Below, one piece after another: positions 31,463 to 42,349 of a stretch of DNA of 64,000 nt. Source of the DNA: Eurosta solidaginis (Eukaryota > Arthropoda > Insecta > Diptera > Tephritidae); the NCBI RefSeq assembly GCF_040869045.1, contig NC_090322.1:192881477-192945476 (forward strand), given 5' to 3'. Each line of letters begins with the position of its first letter. Position 1 is the stretch's first letter. The position numbers and the translations under genes were made by a program. The notes under the pieces were generated by a model that was given only the letters and a program-made list of their open reading frames with translations, had not been told where the DNA came from and searched no databases.

Positions 31463-33186
31463 AACGGGTTCAAATTTATGTAAATGTATTCACTAAACAT
31501 GAAAGAAATAGACGTCTGATAATGCACAAAAGCGGTGAATCGGACTGGACTACATTAAAGGTTGAGTATTTGCTGATCTTAAAGGACCTTAAAGCAACCG
31601 AAACTTAGATTAATTAGGATGGGTAGCAGCTTCTAATGACGAGGAACTCGTTCATATTGCCGCAGCGGATAAGAGGAAATACCCTCTGCAGGGTACGAGG
31701 ATCGGAAAAGGCTACTGACATCGACCTGCTGAAATTGCATTGCGCACTTGCAACGGCTCCAACGTCCTCTCTATAGGAAGTAACAATATGGCTGTTCCTG
31801 CTAGTAATAAGGGAGCAGTTGCTACTAAGGTGGAGCCCAATTCTTCTTAGGCACTTGCTACTCGTGAGCGGATCGGAATGATGAGGCGACATCCAAAGTG
31901 ATCTTCTTCTTCTTCTTGTAGATATAAAGACTCTCCCCGAAAGTTTTAGAGAGTGTTTTCGATAGTGTCCGTTGCCAAATATAGATCCTTCACGTTCCGG
32001 AAAGAAGCACCATTAAGGTACTAAGCGGACTATCTCAGGAACAATTTAATATAATTGCATTGAGGTTAACAATTGGGTTGCAAATTCTGTGAAGCTATTA
32101 AGCTTTCTATTGCGTTAAGCAACCCCTTTTATTCTCGCAAAGCGACCACACAGTACTCTTGATTCGGAATACATGTACTCCTAGTAGACAGAGTACTCCA
32201 GTCAGGGCTACCCTTGGTGCAAGTGTTGGTCAAAAACAGCAAAACACTGCCATTGCTCCGAAAAAACGGATGTCTGTCCAGCGAGTACCTTGTCTGTGAC
32301 TTAATACGAAGGAAGCCATCGCTCTACGTTAAGAAGACTTTGACCTCGGCACAATAACAATGAGGTAAGCAAAGCTCCACAGCCCACTGTGAGAAATGTA
32401 TCAGAGCTACTCGCGATAAGACATCTGCAGAAACTAGAAGCCTCTTTCGAGATTGAATAATATTGCAATAAATATTTACGAGTAACTCGAACACAAGAGT
32501 GAAAAATCTGCTAGGAGATATATAAGATCTATAAAAGATGCGGTCTTTGAGAATTGTTATTGCCATTAAACAAACATGCAAATGTAATAAGAGGTCTATA
32601 AAAATTTGCACAAGTTCGTATGGGAAAATCAACAATAGAAGTAGGTAGAAAATAGCTTGGAAGCCTTCAAATGCCTTATTTTACTGAAAGTATAGTTTCC
32701 GGTCATTTTGAAGTTACTGCTGCCTTGAGTGATGCAATGTCTTCTAACTTCTTTTATTACTTCAATTTTTATTTAATGTCGTTAAACATAATTATGATTA
32801 TTAACATTCAGAACAGTTAAAGATGAAGTTACGAAATTTGGTGTGGTTCGACTGTTTAAGCTATAATTCCCAATGTGCGAACAGTAGCAATCCAGACCAC
32901 CTGTTGCTACCACGTCTTCAAGCTCACACCTTCGTCGGCGTCACTTTCCTAGAAGCTCTAGGTGTGGCTCCGTAGACTTTCCAATGGTTGTTTTTTGTAG
33001 CGCTATGCTGCCGAGCACTACCATAGAAACACCTTGAAACGTAAAGCAGTAACTATTCGGCCAAGGATGCCGCCCTCGAAATCATAAGCAGTCATTGCGT
33101 AAAAAACAATTTTTTAAATGTAGACCAAAATTTGCAGACGTTTTTTTGGAAACATTGATTTCAATAGTCTTCGTTACACCAAAACG
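31463..33186. other. ~1.7 kb without recognised gene
   Basis: Less AT-rich in part (31610-32340). Minus frames at 31614-31892 (92 codons) and 32324-32635 (103 codons) lack known domains, start context or splice partners. It could be a decayed mobile element or single-copy DNA; I cannot decide. Confidence 0.35.
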
Positions 33187-33190
33187 ATAT

Positions 33191-33672
33191 TGTGACGAAT
33201 ATTAGCATCACTAAGCTGATACTAAGTAAATAAAGGCACAACAAGAATAGAGCAAGCTGCCACTCTAAACAAATCAATCATCATTTACACACATAGATAC
33301 AAGGCAACGAAGAGATACTCACAAACACATATAATAATCAGCTGAAGTAGTACTCACATATACACACGCATATGGCTAAAACCAACAAATATACATGTAT
33401 ATGGCTGGTAACCAAGCATGAAGTTCGCAAAATTACTAGACCTTAGGAGAAATGGGTAAACGAGGAAATCGAGAGTATAAAAGCAGCGCAATCAGAGGCA
33501 TGACTAATCAGTTTTGATTTAAACACGCTGTCGTGAAGTACGTGATATTGAAGTATAATTTCATTATTCCCATATTGCAATACTGAACATTGAAGTGATT
33601 TATTCAACAGTTTAGCGATTCGAACGTTAGCAGAAGGTTTGTAATAAGTGGAATTTCCCAAAAATCGTTACA
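33191..33672 (+). mobile_element. Solo LTR, copy 1 (Ty3/gypsy-type)
   Basis: It begins TGTGACGAATATTAGC (33191) and ends AAATCGTTACA (33672), TG...CA termini. It is flanked by the 4-bp duplication ATAT (33187-33190 and 33673-33676). It contains a TATA box and the ATTCAACAGTTTAGCGATTC block shared with copy 2 at 45823-46335. No internal retroelement sequence flanks it, so it is a solo LTR left by recombination. The Ty3/gypsy placement is inference from the 4-bp ATAN duplication. Confidence 0.82.
33476..33483 (+). promoter_or_regulatory. TATA box of the solo LTR
   Basis: TATAAAAG followed by CAGCGCAATCAGAGGC, about 285 bp into the LTR. The matching position of LTR copy 2 reads AATAAAAGCAGCGC (46153). 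Start of transcription would lie about 30 bp downstream, near 33510. Confidence 0.5.
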
Positions 33673-34162
33673 ATATTTAAAAATAATAGTCGACCGATTT
33701 TAAGTTTAAGGATGTTAAGGTTATATACTCAGTCCAAACTGTTGTTTTCCGGCCTTTTGGTATGAGAGTTCATTATTAATAACCGCGTAGTTTCAGTTTT
33801 CAGACTAGTTCGACTGTCCACTTCGTTAAGGCAGTAGCACACCCGGTCATTTGTTCGACTGTCTTGGGAAAGCTTTTTCTGCACCACTTTAGGTATTCTT
33901 GGGAACGACAAAGCCTCACCTGGTAAATACATATATGTGTCTTTCTATTCATATATGTAACGTGTAGGTGGTATTTAATCAATGTGACTCGCTCCAAGGG
34001 ACTAGTTGGGATGCTGCCAACTTCAGGAAATTATCAAACCCGGAGACATGGGTGTTGAAAGTGTGAAAACTAAAATTAACATTTCAGATGCCCTTTTAAA
34101 GTTTCGCAAATAAACAACAGATGTTTGAATATAAGGCCACGTGATTTTGGAACCCTTCTCAT
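33673..34162. other. No gene recognised
   Basis: Two overlapping minus frames (33729-33997) are without domains. Nothing else was recognised up to the TIR at 34163. Confidence 0.4.
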
Positions 34163-34670
34163 ACACTCAGAGAAGAAATCGGTCTAAAACGAACGAATCA
34201 AGTTCAAAATTAAGAACATTCGTTGACATAAGTCTGGTAAGTACGTTTTTTCTTAACTCGTGACCGATGGGCTTGTTTTAAGAACAACTTTTCCAAGCAC
34301 ACCGTCCGTGTTTTATGACCAGTTTGGTATTGATGTGTGAAACTTTTGTGCTCATTTCAAGCACTACTTGGGTTTGATTTAGGATTTTTATTTCTCACGC
34401 TTCGAGAACGATTTGGGGTCGATTTAACGTTTTTCGGTCTCAATTCAAGAACGGTGCGTGCTTGATCTTTGATGGGAGGGGAAAGTATTTTTTTCAATAG
34501 GTACCCATTTATTTTTTATTAATAATAATTTTTTTGTTATAAATAAAAAATATTTATAACAAACAGATTTTTAATAAAATTCAAAAATTTAATAAGAAAT
34601 GCATAATATGCATTCTTTCATACATTTCTCTTATTCAGAAGTTATTCTTATTTGAAGACGTAATGTGCAT

Positions 34671-37600
34671 ATCATCATCATCATCATCATTTATTTAAGA
34701 GTTCGTTATTAGTACAGTAAGATAACATAATCTTTTATCGTACAACACAAAATTATTACAAGTCAAGTGAATCGTATTCATTTATAAATATACATACATA
34801 TAATTAATTTAACAAATTTTAAACAGAATAGATAGCTTAAGTATAAAAAGCATAGAAAAAGGAAGGTAAGAAGTCAGTAGAGGATAGGTTGCATTATGCT
34901 GATAGTTGGTTTATGTTTTATTAGAAAAAAAAGTATAAAGAACACGTCTATAGTTGTTTTGGTTTAAAGAGTTTCTCACAGTAGACGGTATTGAATTCCA
35001 GAGACGAATGGTGTTGACGAAGAACAGCCTAGCCGATGCTACATAATTAAAACTGGGTATATTCAGAGTACATGACCTGGTGGACCTATTAAACGCAAGT
35101 TTGTCATACAAGTATGGGGGAGACTTCGCTAAGATTAGTCTGAATAAAAATATGCAACTCCTTGCCCTTTGATACTCAGTTATGTGGAAACCTAATAGAC
35201 GAGATCTCCATGCAGATACATGGTCAAATTTGTGCAAGCCATGCACATACCGAGTGACGTGGTTGAAAGCAACCTCCATTTTATGGGCAGAGCTCGAGTC
35301 TAATGCATTGTATACCAACTCTGAGTATGTTATGATTGGCATAATGAGCTGTATGGCTTGCTTTCTCCTAATTTGAAAGGGAGTGTAGGGCGCGGACTGC
35401 CTCAGATTACGCAAAGTGCCATAAACTTTACCCATCACGGTGTTAATATGGTCGCTGCCATTAAGACTGGAATTAATCACTATACCAAGATTCTTTACTT
35501 TATTGACGGTCTTCACGTTAGAGTTGCCAATAATTATTGCAGGTATTTGAAGGCTCGATATGTTTTTCTTAGCAATAGGTAACATGTATGATTTTGAAAC
35601 ATTGAGACATAGGCCATTGTCATTCGCTCAACATAATATGGATGACAAATCACTATTTACTCGACGACATAAGTCACATATATCAGTAAACTCACTAGAC
35701 AAATACAACTGAATATCGTCAGCGTAAGCATGCACATTAACAAATTTACACACATTAAACACATCGTTTATAAAGAGACTAAATAGCAAAGGACCAAGTA
35801 TAGACCCTTGAGGAACACCAGCTGTTAACTTCTTTGGCTGCGATACATCAGCACCGTTGCTCACGAATTGTGACCGGCCGAATAGGTAACTTTTTATCAA
35901 GTTGTGAGCGTTGTTACCGAATCTAAAGTATCGTTGCAACTTGCAACATAACAATGAGTGGTTAACAGAGTCGAATGCCTTGGAAAAGTCGAGTAAGCAT
36001 AGAAGTGTTAGTTGGCCTTTGTCAAAGGGCACACGTATGTCATCCAAAATTTTTATTAGGGCAGTTGACCAGCTATGTCCAGCTCTGAATCCGGACTGAC
36101 ACGGAGATAATAAGTTATGTTTAAGCATGTGTGTGCCAATTTGCTCCGCTAGTAAACCTTCGAATGCTTTAGACAAAATTGGTAAAATGCTTATAGGTCT
36201 AAAGTCTCCCGGAGAGTTTGCCTTCCTATTTTTAAGATGAGGTAGAACCTTGGCCACTTTCCATACATCCGGAAAGCATGAGGTTGTAATAGAGTGATTG
36301 ATGATATGAGTTATTGTCCCTATTATGAACGGAAGAATAATTTTCAAAAATTTGATAGGATTTTCATCCACTCCTATAGCCTTGGTTTTAATTTTGAGGA
36401 TGCACCTTATGACATCAACTTCTGTTACCGCAGAGAACTCAAGCCTCTCCCCCGAATTACATGCAGGTACACAATACAGGGAATTCACAGGACTTAAACT
36501 ACACATAGGACCACTAAGAAATGCATTATTAAGGACATCTGAATTCAAGGAGCATTCGGAAATGGCCTTACCACAAACACGCAACCTTTTTAAATTTCGC
36601 CACAAAACACTGGGTGGAAGATTTGAACCCAAACGTTACGAGTAGAACTTGCACTTTTCCATTTTAATAATCTTTGTGGCTGTATTTCGCGTATATTTAT
36701 AAAAGTCCCAGTCTAATTCCCGCCTTTTCTTTTTCCAAATGGAATAGGCCTTATTCCTCGTTTTAATTGCATCTATCACTTTCCTATTAAACCAGGGGCA
36801 TGTTAAGGACTTAACCTCTCGAGTGCGCATGGGGACATGATTCTCAAGTTCATCAGTTATTTTGTTGTTAAGAAACCCCAGCTTCTCATTTCCAACATTC
36901 ACACCAATCGACACTAGACAAATGGGAGAAAAGAGCGTTTTGCTCAAGTGAGCGGTAATCTCTATAACTATATGTAGTTCCTATGCTAGGTTGGTCAAAT
37001 TTGAGGTCAAGTGAACAAAATATAAGATCGTGGTCTGAAATAAACGATAACTGGTCAAATTTTAGGACAATTGTAGGGTCAGCGATAATAAAATAGTCCA
37101 ACGGGCTAGGACTACAGTTATGAGCATATCTAGTAGGTACACTTGTGTTAACAACAGAGAGACCTGCTCCAGCTACGTTATCAAGGAGCCTAACACTGGA
37201 ACACTCGCGAACAAGAAGGTTGACATTTAGATCTCCACATATAACCAAAAATTATAGTCGACTACATATGAAGCCAAAGACGAAAATAGTGCGTCAAGGC
37301 TTATCGACTTGTGGGGATTGTACACACATGAGAGAAACATTTTAACAGAATTACTATACAATTCGACAAACAAATACACTCTACCCCTGGACCCTCAGAC
37401 ATCTTTATACATTTCATTTTGATACTATTTTTGCAATATATCGCAACGCCTCCACCTTTTTTGTCTTTTCTGTCATTTCGGATTAGGCTATAGCCATCGA
37501 TGGTAGCGTGAATGTCATCCAACTCTGGCGTAAACCAAGTTTCTGAAACACAGATTACATTCACAGCAGAAGATTCAAACACATACCTGGCGTAATCCAT

Positions 37601-37755
37601 CTTTTCATTGCATAGACTTCTAGCATTGAAGTGAACAATGTTGAATCCCGTTTGTTGTTTACACAGCAAGTTTACCATCGCAAGGCTGTTATCGACAGCA
37701 CCACTGACGCCTCTGCTAGGAGACATAAACAAAAAACAGACAACCCAAAACAACT
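34671..37755 (-). pseudogene. L2/CR1-like LINE ORF2: endonuclease plus reverse transcriptase, nearly full length
   Basis: The minus strand carries an almost complete ORF2. Endonuclease: FNIVHFNARSL, VICVSETWFTPELDD and KKGGGVAIYCK (37640-37420), then after a frameshift VICGDLNVNLL and SDHDLI (37248-37030). A linker follows (36947-36639). Reverse transcriptase (36632-34911) has RPISILPILSKAFE, LLDFSKAFDSVNH, AGVPQGSILGPLLF and YADDIQLY, and a C-terminal thumb. From about 36930 to 34911 the frame is broken only by an in-frame TAA at 36636-36638 and a TGA at 35628-35630. Frameshifts lie near 36930 and 37260. The tail is (ATG)n on the element strand (34671-34690). Short microsatellite tails fit L2/CR1 elements. 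Confidence 0.9.
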
Positions 37756-37920
37756 ATAACAATGAACCTCAAAACATAGATATTGAGTATCCCACTTAAA
37801 CTGACCATGTCAGCACTTGATATTAAATGTCGAAGCTTAAGAGGAGAATAGGAGAAAGGAAAGGAAGAGCATAAAAATAAACTTATAAAATAAAGTGAAG
37901 AATGCTCAAACATAATAATT

Positions 37921-38240
37921 TTAGTCAAAGCCATGCAGATCGTCAAGCGCAGATATATTTACTGTCTGAGAGTCTCTGCTTTCTCGTATGTGAACTTCCC
38001 CTCTAATAGTGAATGCTGATTTGATTTTACCAGCTCTTCGAAGTCGAACCGCTGCTTGCAGAATTTTCCTATTCTCCAGAGTTAAACTTTCAAATATTCC
38101 GAAGACACCGGCGAGACCAACAACATACAGTGATATCACAGACTTAGTGCGCTTACGATACTCATCAAAAGCACGCAGCACCCGATTTCGATCGTATGGG
38201 CTGTGGAATTTTATTATTATTACGCTGTTTGATTTGATAT
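37921..38240 (-). pseudogene. C-terminal part of the same LINE's ORF1
   Basis: On the minus strand it reads VIIIKFHSPYDRN, RVLRAFDEYRKR, LTLENRKILQAAVRLRR and KIKSAFTIRGEVHIRE to a stop at 37921. This is the C-terminal layout of L2/CR1-type ORF1 proteins (nucleic-acid-binding chaperones of the retroposon particle). The N-terminal part is missing, so the element is 5'-truncated near 38240. ORF2 follows about 170 bp downstream. Confidence 0.65.
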
Positions 38241-38593
38241 ATACTCAAAACATTTCATAACAAGTTTGAGAATTGCCTCTGCATATGTGAATGGAACTGA
38301 ACGAAAAATAAGAGTTAAAAAAATAGAACATAAAAAAATCGTTTTAAAAAATTCAGAGTTTGACGGTGATCGAACTCGCGCCACACGATCGCAACCATGC
38401 TACCAAAAATGGAGGCATTTACATTTAGTGTGACGTTAGCCACTTGACTTTTGCGGGGACTATGACAATTTCATCAAAACCAAGCTACCCATTGAAAAAT
38501 ATTACGAATTTTTCTATTTTGATGGATTTCATATTAACGAATACGACTAAATAACTTTCATAGTTATTTTAAATAAAAAAGAAAAAAAAATTA

Positions 38594-38790
38594 GCCCCAT
38601 GTCTTGGAAATATCAGCCTAGAAAACAACGTTTTTAATAAATTTTCCGAGCACCCGAAAATTGTTTTAATGGATAAAACATGGATCGAAGTATGCAAAGC
38701 AAGGGAATATAGCCTTCTTAAGTGTCCGTACGTTTGCTCAGAACATTTTGACAAAACATACACGTTTGTCAATTGCTTGCTCACACCACC
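38594..38790 (+). pseudogene. THAP zinc-finger domain relic
   Basis: On the plus strand one frame reads APCLGNISLENNVFNKFSEH, then PKIVLMDKTWIEVCKARE, then YSLLKCPYVCSEHFDKTYTF. The W...R...S...VCSEHF spacing is the C-terminal half of a THAP DNA-binding domain. The N-terminal C-C pair is only partly recognisable and the frame degenerates after about 38900. THAP domains start P-element and other DNA-transposon transposases, and some host factors. Position inside a TIR element makes a transposase relic more likely. No catalytic domain remains. Confidence 0.6.
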
Positions 38791-39539
38791 ATTTCTTGAT
38801 AAATTGGCTACAAGTCCACCTTTTTTTTATTTATTGTATAATACAGCGTTGCGCTTTACGAGGGAATTGTCAAACCATTCTTTAGGGAGAACATTACCCT
38901 GTAGCTCTGCAGGTTAGCCACTAGTTATGAGAGTATTTTTGCCCGTTGTACCAAGGATCACCTTGGGGCAGCCTCGCCTATACACATTCTGTGTCCTTTT
39001 AACATTGACATAGATATGCAGACTTTGGAGGTACACATTTTCTCAACATGCCTTGAGAAATATCCACTGTAGCGGCATGATAATAGGAACAGGATTTTTC
39101 GTGTATTTTATTTTCTGTCTAGGGGTAAAGCTGCCATAAAGATATGAGTCATTAACTAATATTTTTCAATAAATCCATTACCCACAATTTTTCTATTTTT
39201 TTTTTTTTTTACTGTATTCTCAATCGATATATATGCACATAAATCGTGCTAAAGCATATTATGATGACCATTACGTTTTCATCCTAAAGGAAATTTCCAT
39301 TTCGAAAAACCACAATTTCGCCTTAAACAGTAACGGCATGGCAACGCTTCTGGCAAAACAACAAACATTATGAAACTTCAAAAATCCCCAAATACGTCAA
39401 AAATTCTGAGTACAACTACCTTCATTTTTGTATCATGATCGCAACCACAATATCATAGCCGCTGGGCCAGTACAACTGCTTGGTAGCTTGTGCCAAATGT
39501 TGGATTTAACATTGTAGTGCACACGAACTGTACCGTTTC

Positions 39540-39715
39540 GTTTTTCTTGAACTAAATTTAAGAACATTCGTTCTCATTAATAGAACATTTGTTCATAATT
39601 TAAGACCAGCCGTTCTCTTTTCAAGAAAAAGGTGTCAGTTCAAGAACAAGATTGTTGTTTTAAGAACAGGTCGTTCGTTTTTCAAGAACAAAAAAGTAAG
39701 AACATGAAGAGCAGG
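39540..39715. repeat. Subterminal array of GTTCTT/AAGAAC motifs
   Basis: Within 175 bp there are about a dozen AAGAAC, GTTCTT or GTTCAAG-type words in both orientations (TTTAAGAACATTCGTTC, TTTTAAGAACAGG, TTTTCAAGAAC). The same words occur at 34200-34460 near the left end. Such arrays are typical transposase-binding subterminal repeats. Confidence 0.65.
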
Positions 39716-40435
39716 AATTGAGTCGGGTGCAGTGAGCTGCAATTATTCATCTTTTAAGGTTATTAGTGGACTAACCAAAAAATAAATATTAGTGCGTATG
39801 TAAACAAAGAATATCAAGCACTTATATCCACTAACACACATTTACATAGTGATGCTTCGTAAAATGAATAACCGCTCATAAGCCACGAAGCAGTTCAGTA
39901 CTCAATTGTCTTATTGAGCAAGAAAGTCAACTGTGTTATACGAACACACTAATTGGAATAAGTAAGACTAACAGTGCAATAAAATGAATAAAGTCATATC
40001 AGTCTTCTGACGTTAGTAACGCAACGACGTACACGAAACTAAACTGAATACAGCACCAAAGTAAAACCGATGATAAACGAAGTAGCCAGTGTATTACACA
40101 CGAAATCAACATGCTACTGAGTTAAAGCGACTATGATATCAGTTTATACTCAACAATGTCATATATGTATGAGATATCACTCATATGTATTTTCAATTTT
40201 ATGTAGTAATCACTCATAGTATTTGTCTGTACATGACTAACAGGCCAACCTAATAAAACCGCACTGCGTTTTTTTAGCGCACGCAAACAACCGGCGTTTT
40301 TTGCCTTAACCCAAATAAGCATGCGTGCGTGCGTAACTGAGCTGTCATATCTGTCAAATTTGTTTGTAAAAATATTGACAAGTTCAAATTTAATACGTTT
40401 GATTAACAATTTAACAAAGAAAATAAAAGGAGATA

Positions 40436-40728
40436 CTGGAAATTTTAAGTGACACGGAAGACCTTATTTTATTACGGGAAATGTATCAAAGGCAGCATGG
40501 ACGCAGATGTAGACGCCAATTATTTAAAACTCGGGATGAATTTGGATTCCAAGCGACTGGCTATGATATTCTGAAGCGCAAAGATCCAGACCTCTTTTAT
40601 AAGTCCGTGAGGATGTCTTGCGACCTATTCGAAACATTTTTAAGACTGTTGGAACCATTTTTACTAAAGGAATCTCGTAGGCCTGCAATAGATCCAGAGC
40701 AGCGTCTTTTTGCTACGCTTTTGTAAGC
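40436..40728 (+). pseudogene. PIF/Harbinger transposase, N-terminal remnant
   Basis: An open frame (EILSDTEDLILLREMYQRQH onward, ATG at 40481) contains DPDLFYKSVRMSCDLFETFL, RLLEPFLLKE and RPAIDPEQRLFATLL. These match the helix-turn-helix N-terminal part of HARBI1-like transposases. The frame ends at CGCTTTT|GTAAGC (40729), which looks like a splice donor, so the first coding exon may be intact. The downstream DDE-nuclease exons are not found, because MITEs fill 40805-42312. The protein would bring DNA-binding ability without catalysis. Confidence 0.8.
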
Positions 40729-40804
40729 ATATACAAAAATATATTTGCGAATTCGGTAACGTTTTACAAGACGGTGTACCACCTAATTTTTATCGAAAAT
40801 TATC

Positions 40805-41223
40805 AAAGGTGGTATCAAAAGGTGCGTCTCGACCTCCGTTTTCAGAATCCGGAAGCGGAAATTAAAATTTTTATTTCTGTCAAAAGATATAAGCAAAAAA
40901 TCTGTTCTAATTTTCATGTGGTTGTTGTTTTTTCGTCAGATTTGTTGTACACACTTACACACTAATGCAGAAAGGTGTTCTGCGTGCATTTAGTTTTGAT
41001 CCCCAAAAGGGTGTCGGACCCACCCAGGGTAATTTTTATAAGCGCGGCCGAAGGCCGCCAACGCAGAAAGGTGTTCTATGCAAAAAAAACTATGCATCAG
41101 GTCCCATATTTCGGACCCGCTCTGGGTAATTTTACGGTTTTTTGTGAATAACTTTCGACAGAAAGATTTCCGTTTTCGGATTCTTAAAACGGAGGTCGAG
41201 ACGTGTCTTTTGATACCACCTTT
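40805..41223. mobile_element. MITE in the Harbinger element (AAAGGTGGTATC ends)
   Basis: TIRs of about 38 bp: AAAGGTGGTATCAAAAGG...TCTCGACCTCCGTTTT (from 40805), inverted to 41223. The interior has AGAAAGGTGTTCT, CCCAGGGTAATTTTTATAAG and the palindrome GCGGCCGAAGGCCGC (41044-41058). The same interior, inverted, lies in the MITE at 43116-43627, so the two are related. Confidence 0.8.
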
Positions 41224-41404
41224 AGTAACTAACAACTGTTATTTTAAATACTAATGAAATAAAAATTTGAGAATAAATAAATAATATTTTTATTTACTAA
41301 AATTCAAAATTTGTACTTATTGTATCTATGTTTATATTTTTTAAGGTTTTACAAACAAATGGCACATCTTTGTTATGTATTTTGTATTTTACGGATATAC
41401 AGAC

Positions 41405-42034
41405 CCGGTAAAATAATAGCAGTGGTACTTTTTATCATATTTCGTCAATTTATTTCTCTTTTTTATTTTTGATAATTTATGAAAAAACTTTTGTAAATTT
41501 TGTCGCAGAAACTATGCAAACCAATCTCAAAAACAGTTCCAAAAAAATTCTAAAGCTCGAGAAAATTCTACGAATATTTCGAAGTTTTCGATTTAGAGCT
41601 TTCAGATGTTTGTTGAGTATGCAGCTCTTTAGCCAATTCAATTTTATTTTAATGAAAATTAGGTTTTAAGACGATCGTTTTCTTTCATATAATGAATGAT
41701 GATATAGAAGAAAATGAGCAACACGATCGACAACAAAATTCTCAAAACTAAACGTTGGCCAATATCGTTTTGAAACTTGCACTTCTTTAAAGTAAAATTG
41801 AATTGGCTACAAAGCTGCATACTCAACAAACATCTGAAAGCTCTAAATCGAAAACTTCGAAATATTCGTAGAATTTTCTCGAGCTTTAGAATTTTTTTGG
41901 AACTGTTTTTGAGATTGGTTTGCATAGTTTCTGCGACAAAATTTACAAAAGTTTTTTCATAAATTATCAAAAATAAAAAAGAGAAATAAATTGACGAAAT
42001 ATGATAAAAAGTACCACTGCTATTATTTTACCGG
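41405..42034. mobile_element. Foldback MITE with ~290-bp arms
   Basis: CCGGTAAAATAATAGCAGTG...TTTTATCATATTTCGTC (41406 onward) is inverted exactly at the far end (to 42034). The arms match to about 41650 and 41790 respectively, with a ~130-bp centre. Each arm is open on its own outward strand for about 66 codons, giving the same meaningless peptide twice. Confidence 0.85.
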
Positions 42035-42316
42035 CGAACAGAAAATAGAATATCAGTCGAAATTTGTATCACTGAATTGTTTTGAGAATGTGATTTTGTA
42101 GCCCAATAAATTTTAAGCAACCAACAAAAAATTGTTCACATTTTATGGGCGAAAATCTGAAATACCCTCGAAAAAACTGTCAAAAATCAAGGCGAATTAT
42201 GAGAGATCTATAATTTGTACTTTGTTGTACTAAAATTTATTGGGCTACAAAACCGCATACTCAAATCAATTCAGTGATAAAAATTGCCACTGCTATTTTT
42301 CTTTTCTCAGGTGTAT
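42035..42316. mobile_element. Second, related foldback MITE remnant
   Basis: ATCACTGAATTGTTTTGAG...GTAGCCCAATAAATTTTA (42069-42117) is inverted at 42231-42288. The right edge carries GCCACTGCTATTTTTCTTTTC, similar to the TIR of the neighbouring MITE. It was probably an outer element before rearrangement. Confidence 0.6.
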
Positions 42317-42349
42317 GAATCAGTCGAGAATGATAACTTTTATATTAAT

